Source: Reticulascus tulasneorum (taxonomy: Eukaryota; Ascomycota; Sordariomycetes; Glomerellales; Reticulascaceae). Taken from it: a stretch of DNA of 64,000 nt. The notes beneath the pieces are model-generated. The model saw only the letters and a list, made by a program, of their open reading frames with translations. It made no database searches and was not told where the DNA came from. Location of the stretch: positions 4,340,001-4,404,000 of the forward strand of contig LSAX01000001.1 in NCBI GenBank assembly GCA_001557505.1, given 5' to 3'. The position numbers and the translations under genes are program-made. Below, piece by piece: positions 35,379 to 46,207 of the stretch (the first letter of the stretch is position 1; each line of letters opens with the position of its first letter).

Positions 35379-37391
35379 TGTTGCGTTGATGTTTGGTGTC
35401 GACGGACTATAAGGTCTGATTGGACTGAGATTGTGATGTTGAAATGTGAAGTTGTGAAGAAGATAGAATGTTGTGTGTGTTAGAGAGATGATCTAGACTC
35501 CTTGGAAGTGGAAAAGCCCTCATTATATACTTTTTGCAGATTCCTTCTTAGAACATTGCCGGTGGTTGAGTGAAGCTATTGCATAGCCCATCACACTATC
35601 AGCCGACGCGCCTGCCTACTCCCCTTGAGACTACATTGACTCGGTTACGAGATCATGCGTTGTCCACTTTGTTCTCGCCAGATTTCTTCGAGCTTTGACG
35701 GTGAGTTGCAACCTTGCGATGGCTGCCTGCCAAAAGATCCAAGAGATTCATCTAAATCTGCTCCTTTTCCATGGCTGTGCCACGGAGTCTGTGAGATTCT
35801 GCAGCTATTCGGAATTTAACTGGAGCCACAACGTTGAGGGGCATGATCACAAAGTTCTTCGGCCGGGCCGAAAGGAGGAGTTAACGTCTGTGACTTTCGA
35901 GCATGCGAGGTTGTCGCATAATGTACAGGTCGGCGGAGGAGGTGTGGGATTGGAACTTTCGTTTTAAATCCTGGAAAGAGCGGGATTAGTAGCTACCAAG
36001 GAGGCGCGAATACAGTCTTTGGTTTGGCCGTGCGGTGTTCGATTCAGTTCTCAAGCGTACAGAATACGACCAGGGAAAGAGGAATAGAGGTTTCACAATT
36101 TGATTTTCGTGCTCCTAGTCTGTTTACACTATCTAGATGCTAAACTATACATCTGATGGATTTAGCAGCCGTCACGAAGAGACAAGACGACGCAAGCGAG
36201 TGCGACTTCACCGTTCTGGGGTTGAGATCTTGCCCGACCACGGGATACTGATAGTTCAGATGCTCCGAAGGGTCTTAGATCTTCACTGCCCATAGAATGC
36301 TATCTGCGTCGGGTTCATTTGAGCCCGAGCAGCGGCAATCTAAACAGATAACAAGCCTAGCAATTGGAGACATCAATATACGCACATGAGAAAGCTTGGA
36401 ACCAGTTGAGGGATGGTTACGGCCGTATACGGTTCGAGAATGGTTAAGCCTCTCAACCAGGACGGCAGCAATTGTGGAACCGGATCTGATAGCCGGAAAT
36501 CCGTCTTTAGGAGCCGTTATTGGGGCACAAAAGCGCTGTCATTTTGGCATATGCTATTGGCTACAGGTATTCGGCTGCTTATTGTTGTTCGGATCGCCCG
36601 ATCTCACTTTAATGCTGCTGACCTATTGAGTGCCCCTGGCCTTCCATGTTCATAGGATCTACCGAACGTTCTCGTTCTTTGGCAGGGGCTGAGAGGATCT
36701 CAGGTGTTTCACAATGCAAAATTCGCGGTGCTACCCGTTCGCGCCACATCCTAGGCGGACACACATGGGATACAATGGCTAGTTCTAGCGGCGCAGACTC
36801 TTTGCGGAATTTACCAATATAACCGCCTTATAATGATTGTGCCGTCCGTTGAAATGGACTTCCCATTCCTGGTCCGCGAGAGGCACCTCGCTTTGACCTC
36901 AATCAGAGTATATATCAATGGGAAACCGGGGCAATCGCAACCCCGAGTTAACCTAAGGTAGCCAGCTTAGCCCGTGTAATAAAAATAGAAGTTTGTACGG
37001 TTCAATAATGCTCGCATAGCTGGCGTTGTGATTGTAAGACGCTCGCATAGGGTGGCTTGGTGGCTGTGCATTCCTCGTCCAACTCTCGCCCGCAATCAAT
37101 TTTGTCGGTTGTCAGCAGAGTCGCAGACACGCAGTCTTCAGATGAATCGATCGATATGAGTTAGCCTGTCTGTCACAAGGTCCAGGTGGATATATGCGCA
37201 TTGCTAGGGATGTCAAATACGGAAGACAGATGTATTGCCATTAAACGTGCTACATATAATACACGAGGTAGGGTATCTGCAAGGAAAGACTGGAAAACTA
37301 CTTTTGCTAAAGAACCCGCCCAACTCTGCGAACAAGCAAGCCAATACCACCACATGAAACCAGAGGGAGCAGCCCTGCCACATCCAGGATA
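35379..37391. other. Intergenic region, no gene supported
   Basis: The left 250 bp form the mini-protein promoter. The remaining 1.7 kb show only short domain-free frames, with no clear repeat. Confidence 0.45.
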
Positions 37392-38489
37392 TCAGGTGGT
37401 GACCTCCACCACAATCGTATCAACCATCTTCAAAAATCTCTCTCTGTACTCCGTAGGGTTCGTCGTAATGCTCATAGGCCCCTTGTTCGCGACCACGTTG
37501 AACGAGTTGACAAGCCCCGTCATGGCCTTTGCCTGAAACTTGTGCTTCGCCCAGAAGAAGTCAAGCACAACAGCTCGGTACGTCCACATGCCCTCCGCAT
37601 CAGTCATGCCTGTGCGCCATTCATTGGCGTTTGATTGGATACACACGACATCACTTGGTGCGTCCAAGGCTTTGGGTCCTGGATACCGGACCAGAAAGAG
37701 CGAGTAATCGACGGCGTTGCTGTCTGCAAGGAGTTTCGTATCTGCCGCAAGAAGCTCCTGGAGTTCCTTCTTCTTCTCTGGCCGAATCCGTATGCGGTCG
37801 GGAAATTCGTCGATGAGCTTGTCCATCACGCTTTCCGGCACCAATGCCCCGTCCGCAATATCTCTCTCCGGGAAGAAGTAGTCGTTCGGCTTCAGGTCAT
37901 AAGTCTCCCATTTCTTCCTTCGCTCTTCATTTTGCTCGCTTTCTTTGCCGAAGAGCAGATTCTCCATGATGATGTGATGCGTCGGCGCCGTGCCCAGTAT
38001 TCCACCTAGTGTTGCATGTGGGGTGTATACCATATCCGTGATGCGGACCAGTAAGCTGTGCGGTTCTTTCTTCATGTGTGCTACGTATCCATCTAGGAGG
38101 TCGTGCGTGAAAAACTGGTGTTCAAATCGCCGAGGCAGTGACTTGATCAGGTATTTCGAATTTGTGGTCGTGAAGAAGGTCGAGCCGCTGTATCCCAAGT
38201 CTCCCACAGACTGGAGCTCAGCATCCTTGCCCTTGCCGTGTGGAGCATTATCGCTAGTCGCTCTCAAGAAAGAATCGAGGTACTCGCGCTCGTCCAGCTG
38301 CCAGGCGTCATGTCGGAGAGTAAGAAAGTCAGCGCGGCGGTAGCGAGCAAGGTTGAGATTGAAGAAGGAAAAGAAGGCAACGAAAGCATCGACTACCTGG
38401 CCCGGAATGCCTCGTTTCTCGTTGGGATCATTCTCGTCGGAGACGGCCTTCAGAATGGATGCCGAGATCAGCGACGATCTGATCTTCAT
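37392..38489 (-). CDS. Phosphatidylinositol-phosphate kinase-like protein
   Basis: Single exon, 365 residues, much shorter than MSS4 or FAB1. PIPK-type landmarks are visible in order: the nucleotide-binding loop GYSGSTFFTTT, the catalytic Lys in KYLIKSLPRRFEHQFF, HHIIMENLLFG, YDLKPNDYFFPERD (replacing the classical DLKGS motif), AVDYSLFLVRYP corresponding to the IMDYSLL catalytic Asp, and VVLDFFWAKHKFQAKAM near the activation region. It belongs to the small fungal PIP5K-domain proteins found outside the essential lipid-kinase set. The change in the DLKGS region means lipid kinase activity is uncertain. Confidence 0.82.
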   Translation of the reverse strand: MKIRSSLISASILKAVSDENDPNEKRGIPGQVVDAFVAFFSFFNLNLARYRRADFLTLRHDAWQLDEREYLDSFLRATSDNAPHGKGKDAELQSVGDLGYSGSTFFTTTNSKYLIKSLPRRFEHQFFTHDLLDGYVAHMKKEPHSLLVRITDMVYTPHATLGGILGTAPTHHIIMENLLFGKESEQNEERRKKWETYDLKPNDYFFPERDIADGALVPESVMDKLIDEFPDRIRIRPEKKKELQELLAADTKLLADSNAVDYSLFLVRYPGPKALDAPSDVVCIQSNANEWRTGMTDAEGMWTYRAVVLDFFWAKHKFQAKAMTGLVNSFNVVANKGPMSITTNPTEYRERFLKMVDTIVVEVTT

Positions 38490-39208
38490 CGCGCTAGGAG
38501 TTTATTGTTCCACTCGAGTTGGTCCCTCTTGTAGTTATTTGAGAATTGCGATTGCGTACGTAGCAGGAATTCTTGGGACACGCTGCAGCGCAGCAACTTT
38601 TTTATTCGGATTGCCAATTCCACATGACTATATCTCTGACGTCACTTGGCCCAAGCAGCATCACCAAAACGCCATGCATGTCGCGTTTGCCTCAGGCCAG
38701 CACATCGGGTCCCCCGTTCAAACTCTTAAAACCGGAAAATTGCCGAAGGATTGAACAAGACATTCCACATAATTGAAGGTGTTATGTCGCATATGGTCTA
38801 TGTTGCACAAACCGGTTCAATGTCGTGTTGCCAAGCTACTTGAGATGATAAGTGATTATTTCGTACGGGAGATGGAGCCGGTATCTGGTCAGAACCGCTT
38901 CGAGGCTAAGGATGCGACACTCAAGACTACGGGAGGACTAATATCAGGATCCTGCATTGGGATAAGATCAATTTCTCAAGTAGTTGGTCAAACGACGCCC
39001 TAATTATAAGCATGTTTGTAAACGGATAGACTGTATTCCTGCGGCCGACCCATTGTCCTTCCCCTTGACATGTGTTGCCAAGACGCATCGCCAAGACGCA
39101 TCGCCCGTTATTCCGCCGACATCCGAGCCTGTCCTATGGACGCCACAACAAATGGTATCTTCCGTGCAAACGACCTCAAATAACAATCATAGGTCCGGCT
39201 GATCAACT
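38490..39208. other. Intergenic region, no gene supported
   Basis: This is the promoter of the PIPK-like gene and 3' flank of the GPI protein gene. A short direct repeat (CCAAGACGCATCGC twice, near 39077..39105) is the only structure seen. Confidence 0.5.
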
Positions 39209-39748
39209 CTAGTAGCCAGCAGCAACGACGAAGCCGGCAGCAAGGGCAGCAGCCGCAACCATTCCAGTCTCTCTTGGTCCCGCATTTGGTGTAGACGTTG
39301 TAGCTCCCTCCGCTGTAACCTGGGCAATAAGGCTGCTGCACGCTCCGGAGGTTGGGAAGACCAGCTCCGTGACACCGGGCACATCGCTGCAAGCACTCCA
39401 CAAGGAGCGGAAATCGCCCAGGTGCCTGGTGAACCAGGCTGAGTACTGGCTCTCGTAGCTGGACAAGGCGCTGCCGACGTCTCCTGTGACGACGGGGAAC
39501 TCGCACGGGTCGGTGATGGTCACCGGTGCGGTAAGCAGCCAGTCAGTGACTGCTGTTGGCAATGCTGGCGCGTCGGTCGTGATCCTTGAAGTAACGTCCG
39601 TGACGACTGAGGAACATTCGCGAATGCCGCGGGCAGCCACACCCATGGCGGCGACGACGGTAGGCTCAGCGAGCGCCATTCGCGGAAGATTTTGAGCGAA
39701 GGCGCCGGTGGCTGTGGCTAGGGCGCCGAGGACGAATGCAGCATGCAT
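39209..39748 (-). CDS. GPI-anchored secreted surface protein (infection-structure-specific-type)
   Basis: Single exon, 179 residues. The signal peptide MHAAFVLGALATATGAFA is followed by a four-cysteine core: CSSVVTDV, then TDPCEFPVVTGDV, an amphipathic helix (SSYESQYSAWFTRHLGDFRS), then SACSD and SGACSSLIAQV. A Thr/Ala-rich linker and a hydrophobic C-terminus (MVAAAALAAGFVVAAGY) predict GPI anchoring. The order of elements matches the protein at 20031..20639, suggesting the same fungal family often labelled infection structure specific protein. It probably sits on the cell surface. Role unknown. Confidence 0.78.
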   Translation of the reverse strand: MHAAFVLGALATATGAFAQNLPRMALAEPTVVAAMGVAARGIRECSSVVTDVTSRITTDAPALPTAVTDWLLTAPVTITDPCEFPVVTGDVGSALSSYESQYSAWFTRHLGDFRSLWSACSDVPGVTELVFPTSGACSSLIAQVTAEGATTSTPNAGPRETGMVAAAALAAGFVVAAGY

Positions 39749-41324
39749 CTTGGTTTTGTGTAGAAGTGGTTGACGGAAAGTGTAGGTATGAAATTTGTCC
39801 GACGACCGGTGACGACCTTGACAGGTTTTGTTGGGTAGACGGAAGGGGTTGATCGGGAGGTCTGAGCTGGATGTTTAACAGATGAGCGATTGAGGGAGAA
39901 AGAGACAGAATCGTCTTGAACTGGGGAGCCGTTGTCTCGCCTCTAATAGTCAGCACCACATGGCCCCTAAGCTGTTGATCGCAGGCTTGGTCCTGCCCGC
40001 TGCTCCCTGCTGTGGAGATTCATTTATGAACTAGTTCTTTGCAGCGTCGGGTCCGGGGCGCTTGGCAGGGCTGCCAACACTTAAACCATGGAATAAGCTT
40101 GAGAGCTGTGCCTCATGTGGTAAGGCCCTGCTGCTCGGCGGCGAGCATCGTGCCATACGAACAGTACTCACAGCCCCCCGTTTCAGTGGGGTCCTGTCGA
40201 TCCCCATAAAAGATTGCTATGTATGTACATACCCACGTATAGCAAACACCTTAATTTCCCATGACGAAACTATGATCCTTTTGAATCCTTCGGGCTTGTG
40301 GGGCGCACTCCAATCTAGCGAGAAGGTATCCACCTATCGACTCGCACACAGATCCATGCCAAGCAGGCGATGTGACGATGTGCGACTTGTTGGATCAGTA
40401 CTGCTGAACGTGCTTGGTTTACCGAATTTGGTTGATGGGCGAATGGCCTCTGCCTCTCGCCGTTGTTAGTTCAACGTTGGGGTTTATAATAATTTATCAT
40501 GAATCATTGCATTTCGCTCAGCCTCCCGAGGGGGGGGGAAGGGGGAGGGCGGAAGGGGGTGGAGTACGGAAGTACCAAGCCCGACATTTATGGGCTGTTG
40601 TGCTGATGAATAAAGAGCATGGGCAGTAATTACGCTTCATATGTCGTTAAGTTCAACATGAGTAAGAATTGCCCCAGAATCAGACGAAGGTGGCTCTTCC
40701 TCGTGGCGACTCGGCCTAGTTCAAACCAGGGCTTGGCCGGTAAGCTTGCGAAGGATGCCTCTCCGTAATTCTTATCCCACCTCTGGTAGATGGCGCGACC
40801 TTGAAGATACTATCCCATGATTCACACATCCCGGCGTATCAGGTCGGCTTTCCTGTCGTTTCCTTGCCCGAAAAGAGTAAAGTCCTCTTGGATACAATAT
40901 TGCCTAAAGACGGTGCCGACCCGGCAATTCATCTACATTGCACACAATATCACTCATTACACCGTTAATATGTATCCTAAGGAAGATCATTCGCTGATGA
41001 AGTCAGTTCCAGACGTCAACGATGGCTGGACCTTCGACTGACGTGACTAACACACTGCCTTGGAGCATTGCACGGCGTGTGTGCATCGAACGAGCTGTAG
41101 AGTAGTATCACTGCAACCATAAAAACTACGAGCATTCCCGAATGGGTTGTGCTGCCTTATGGGGGGCGTAGGATGTGTTGCTCGCAGATCGCTTGAGCAT
41201 GCTACGAATCTACCACCGAGCACCAGCTAGGTTATATCCTTCTCTCTGTCCATGCGGCTTAATCATGCTTGCAGTGTAGTTGTGGCTATGGTCCTTGGTG
41301 GCAAATGACTAGTATACAGGCAGT
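39749..41324. other. Intergenic region, no gene supported
   Basis: The left end is the promoter of the GPI protein gene. A purine-rich, G-run-containing patch lies near 40530..40565. The short frames have no domains. Confidence 0.45.
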
Positions 41325-42230
41325 TCAAAACGCAACTTCGAAAGGCTTTTGAGCCCAAACTCTCGTCAGATCGAATCCGAGAATTGTTGTTCCGTCTTCG
41401 ACTTCTCTCATCAGGGTTTCATCTATCCGAGTGGCGTCCTGCTGGGTCCTGATCGTTCCAACTCCACCACCCGCCACAATCGAGGTCAGAGTTGGCTTTA
41501 CTGCATCTCGTATGATCTGGGAAGTGCGGTATCGCTGTCGATCGTCTCCACCCCACGAACTGCAGACTGTCTCCCGGCAGTTCCAAAGCCCTACCTGTCG
41601 AGTCAGCGGTAGCAGCCGAGCCAGCATTCTAGCCCAGCGTCAGCAGATATCAAATTCCCGCATGGAAAATACCTACGTTGGGTCTCTGCGAGACTGGTAT
41701 GCGCGGGCCGTGGCAGAGGTCCACCATTCGTTGAAAACTTCACTCGGGGGCATGGCCCTCCACGAGACCTCTGAGGTATCTTCCCACAAGATCCAACCGC
41801 TTGGCTTTAGGAGCGTCAACATGTTGCGAACCATGGGTTCCCATTCATCATTCTTGAGCACGTGCGCCAGCATCCTTACATGGACAAGGTCGTACGTGGC
41901 CAGAACCTCCTTTGGCCATGGCTGAAGGGCGTCTTGTCTCTTCAGCATAATGTTCGAAGGTATGCCAACTGATGGAGGAAATTTTGCTGTGTCGATGTCA
42001 TAACCGTGGAGCTCCGCCGTGCGTGGAAGCTTTTCGGCAAGGGATGATAGCCAGATGCCAGTCCCGGTACCAACATCTGCGACCCGCGGTGCGCGGGATA
42101 AGTTAAGTTGAAGGGAAATATCTTTGGGTATAAGGTCACCTATGACAGGGACCCAGACGGAAAAATGATTGTCGTTGAGGCGATCAACCTCGGCATCGAG
42201 ATCGTCCGCATCCTGGGTGACGGACATCAC
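41325..42230 (-). CDS. SAM-dependent methyltransferase (class I)
   Basis: Exons 41677..42230 and 41325..41628 (48-nt intron, GTAGGT...GCTAG) give 285 residues. Motif I is VADVGTGTGIW (50-60). It is followed by an acidic loop (GYDIDTAKFPP), motif II YDLVHVRMLAHVL, and motif III LLKPSGWILWEDTSE. The C-terminal part closes with GFDLTRVWAQKP, a tail typical of the fungal small-molecule and LaeA-like methyltransferases. The intron matters: the unspliced frame stops at DPT, losing a third of the protein. The gene stands alone, without a polyketide synthase or NRPS nearby, so the substrate is unknown. Confidence 0.85.
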
Positions 42231-44294
42231 GATCTTGAAAAGTCCAGGCCAACCACGCGGATTTTATGAGCTGGCAGAACGCAGAAATCGGAGCTGACGA
42301 GGTCCTAGCTGGACATCAAACCCTTTATAGAATTTCCATGCGGCTTACTCGGAGGATGAGAACCCCAATAGTTCAGCAACTTGGTATGTCAGATTGCGCC
42401 CCCCCCCCCCCCGGATCTGCCACAGTGCACTACTTCTACGTAGTAAAAACGTCAGGCGACTAGGCTTCATCTAGCGGTATATACAGAGCGTCGGGTGGCT
42501 GCAATCCAGACAATGACATGCAACCTTCTAATCAGATGCACGTCGTCAGACAACCCTAGGAGCCATGCTGACGCCAAGGCAGTCGCCGGCCTCGTCAGCT
42601 CTACTATGTAAGTGATGGACGAGGATAGATTTGGAAGGCTTGCTGAATTCGGAGATTTCCCTTTCACAGCTGGGACACGAAAGTTCGGTGACAGTACATC
42701 GGTCGAGGTGATGATTTCCGAGTCAGACTTTTGCCAGTCATACATTTATATAGATTCTCCGTCTATTTCTGTTGAAATCTGGCATCATTATGAAACCATC
42801 GTCGCTTCCCACGTGTGCGTCTCTGATCCAGTGCCTTTGGGTTAATCCTCCTTTCGCCGCAATCTCTTGGGGGTTTGACCGAGGTAACGGGGACTTCTCG
42901 CTGGTAACAGCGCCTGCAACTGCCCCAAAGGTTTCAAAGTGTGGCAGCCGACGTGCCCCGATCTCGATTGGGAGGAATCCGTACCGAATACCTGGCGAGA
43001 CGGTAGGATTTAAGTCGTATACGATCTGGCATCGATGAATAGAAGCACATGAGCGCTGGCATCCTGGGCATAGGAACTGTACGCCAGACACCTAGTTCGC
43101 TAGATACACCATCTGTCCAGGGAATGGCGGAATCATGAGAACATCTATTGGACAAGAAATGCGGTCAAATGAATTCGGACTCGATTTCGCATTCCATTGG
43201 CGGGCCTTGGTAGTAGGGTAGATACAGCCCGATCCCGTCCCAACACTCACTGAGAAACACGCAGGCGTTCCCTCGATCCGGCTGGTTACAGATTGAACCT
43301 AATTCTGGACTAATTCTGGATTTACAATAGTTTTGTGCAAAGGCTGCCATTATGCAAGTCCTAAACTCGTCAAATTATTGCAAGCTTGATCAGGACCAAG
43401 CGAGTTAATTACTGGCAAAGAAAAAGCCCATTCATGGGTCTTGCACGCCAAAACGGAGGGCGTAGTAGTTCAGTTGTGTGGGGGCTTTAGTGACCCCGCG
43501 GTTCCAGCAATAATTATAATTAGCACATTTGCTCCATGACCCGCAGTGACGCTGTGAGCATGGAGCTTCGCAGGCAAAACCAGAGGTGCCACTTAAGCGG
43601 GGTTGCGGCATGACATATTGCTACCTTACGCACGTCACCTTACACCATCTCACATATGAAGCTACATATGGCGGGGCAACACCTCCAGATCTTGCTAAGG
43701 AGCTGGGTTCCTTGTTTCACGAGCATCATTATTGCGCTCCTCTGCGCGTACCTGACATGATCATCTGCAGAGTGGTGGCGAGATCATCAACCTTGGGAGT
43801 TGGCTGCCGCACGAGGAAGGGTTTGACAAAACAGTAATCATTCTCTGTCTCCTTACCCCCCGGCCACCTTCCTTGGGCAATCCCGCCAGTTCCAGATAAA
43901 TGATAAGAGAACAGATGTATGGGGCAGACCAACTAGAAGATGGGATGGTAGCGGGTGCTAAATCTCTTTGAAGGTAGGCTGCCGGGTGCATGTGCCTCGA
44001 TTGATTCCCATTCTCCCCCACGATCTGGTGCGCGAACCACCTAATTTCACAATGGCTAGGCCCAGCTCATTATCCCGGCATCATCCTGGTCCGGTCAGCT
44101 GACATTGCGAGCCTGGCAGATCAATCAGTAGAGCCTCTCCAGCGTTCTGCTTCTGGAGCCACTCCAAACATCCAAAACTACCCCACTTCCAACTCTGCCG
44201 ACAAAGCAGATTGACAGGAACTCGACGTCGTACATTTTCTCCTGAGGCCATCATGGCCCGGTAGAAGATCGGACGGGATGGCTTCGCCGTGTTA
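42231..44294. other. Intergenic region with a poly-C tract
   Basis: No gene is supported in 2 kb. A 14-C run lies at 42399..42412. Frames at 42612..43091 on both strands lack domains and have no splice partners. Confidence 0.45.
42399..42412 (+). repeat. Poly-C tract of 14 bases
   Basis: An uninterrupted C run follows GATTGCG and precedes GGATCTG. It is a simple homopolymer in intergenic DNA. Confidence 0.9.
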
Positions 44295-45471
44295 ATGGCC
44301 CCGGGCTCTGACATCAAATACAGTGGGAAGCCAGTGTCCGGCTTCAGCGGCAATTACGACGACACCACCAATCAGGCTGGCAAAGACATCGTAAACACCA
44401 GCAACAAACCTAGTGCCAGTAGCAGTATGAGTTCCCTGCTTTGGATCCAAGCACGGGGGGAATCTTGCTAAGTCTTAATGATATACAGGTCCACAACAGC
44501 ACGTCGTGAACGTTCTGCCCGGCGGGATCTACAACGCCAGTGGGGAGAGTTCGTTATGCGCCGAGTGTCGCAATCCAATCAACCAGTCGCCGAACCTCCC
44601 TCCCAATACCAATCGGGAAGCGTCAACGACCTCATCACAGGACGACATCATCAATGAATTGAGAAAAAGACTCGACGAGAAAGACGAGGAGCTAACGCAG
44701 AAACGATCAACGATCGTGGATCTCGAGCGCAGCTCCCGGGAACAGCAGACGGGATTCTTCGCCAAGTTGAGAATGTTGGACAAGGTGCACCAGGATGAGA
44801 AGGCAATCATGCGGGAGCTGGTGGATTCGCTCAACCAGTTGCAACAAGAGGAAGTGGCCAGGCACCAGGCAGAGGTCGGAAGACTCGAGAAGGACAAGGA
44901 AGAACTGAGGAGCGATAAAAGGATCCTCGGCGAAGAGAAGAACAAACTGGCTGAAGAAAATAAAACCCATCGGCACACGATAAGCAGGCTGCGGGGAAAG
45001 CTTCAGGAAGCCGAACGCAGAGCCTCGATCGTGCAAATATGCGAACAACCTGAGAAACGGAGCGAGCTGGCACAACGCCTGTCACAGCTGAAGGAAAAGC
45101 AGAAGGAGATCAAGACAAAGGTAGAAGCTTTGCAGACCACACTTAAGGATGCCGAGACTACGTTAAGCTTCCCGTCCTTGCCTCAAGGCGCCAAGGACCA
45201 AGTACAGCGACATGCTTTGGATACCAAAGGAAAGCTGGAGGCGATGCAGAAAGAGCAGTCTGAAAACAACCGCGAAGTCGACACAACGGAGAAGGAGTTG
45301 GAATCACTGGACGAGGAACTGGGCGGCTCCCTTTCCCCGCAAATAAGCAAGACTCAATCGGAGTATTCCAGTGATGGGAGAGGATCGGTCAGCTCGACGT
45401 CGGCAGCCCCGACTTGGACATCTGATGCGGCGACCGACCAGACAGAATCCACTGATGACGGTGGGGGGTGA
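44295..45471 (+). CDS. Coiled-coil protein with Asn/Gly-rich N-terminus
   Basis: I recognise no family. Exons 44295..44424 and 44489..45471 (64-nt intron, GTATGA...TACAG) give 370 residues. The N-terminal about 65 residues are Gly/Asn/Ser-rich with alternating polar and hydrophobic residues (GFSGNYDDTTNQAGKDIVNT; VLPGGIYNASGES). A short CAEC...PINQ piece follows. From about residue 95 to 290 the protein is one long heptad-rich coiled coil (ELRKRLDEKDEELTQKRS; KEELRSDKRILGEEKNKLAE; AQRLSQLKEKQKEIKTKVEA). The tail is acidic and Ser-rich. It converges on the kinase gene at 46208..47956. The N-terminus has a faint resemblance to the kinase tail, so a scaffold role in the same pathway is possible but speculative. 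Confidence 0.72.
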
Positions 45472-46207
45472 GCACCAGGAATGTCGTAACCCGCGACTAT
45501 TTTACACACACACACACGATCATCAACAACCGCCATGAGGCTCTACAGAGCCAGGTGCGAGCTGCCGGCTGCAGGAATAAGTCGCACGACACCAGCAAGC
45601 TGGACGTAGTCGTTTGACGACAGACGACATCACGCTTTCATGCCACTCACAGTTTGATGGTAGGTTTGTTCATAATTCTTGTCTTCGGCAGAGGTGTTTC
45701 GCGCAGCATCCCAGGATTTCATGAAGCTAACAGCAGTGGCAGCGTAATCCCCAGCAACCGAATTTCTGCTCTAGCAACGCCAGAGTCCAACATCCTCTCC
45801 CACGAATAAGCCTTTGCTCGTCTCTAGACAAGTAGCTAGAATCGACTGGTGGAGAGAATCGGATTAGCCGTGGCTTTGCATCTGAAGGCCAGTTTGCCGA
45901 AACTGGAATACCATTCTGGATTCCTTCATTTACTGCGGGCAGTTGCTGAGGGCCTCGTAGAACTATTCTGATACTCTCGGCTGTCGCTGAGGCAAGAATC
46001 GCTTTTAGTTAGAGATGGAGACTACTGTTTATCTATTGTACAGACCCATGAGGACGAGAAATGTACACGGAGGCTGGTATTTTGCGAGGATGGAGGGCCG
46101 TGCCAAACAGCTATCACTGCTGAGGAGTCCTTGCCCGGCCACGACCCGAACGGGAATCAAAACTGTTACATGCTAGAGACAAGCCCGAAGAGTGAATCTA
46201 AAGCTGT
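45472..46207. other. Intergenic region between convergent coiled-coil and kinase genes
   Basis: Both 3' ends fall here. A short CA repeat (near 45506..45518) follows the coiled-coil gene. No further gene is seen. Confidence 0.5.

Noticed and set aside
39077..39105. Direct repeat mistaken for a CRISPR-like array
   Set aside because: Only two adjacent copies exist without spacers, and the genome is eukaryotic.
40690..40740. tRNA-like T-arm (GTTCAAACC)
   Set aside because: I could not fold an acceptor stem or anticodon arm around it.
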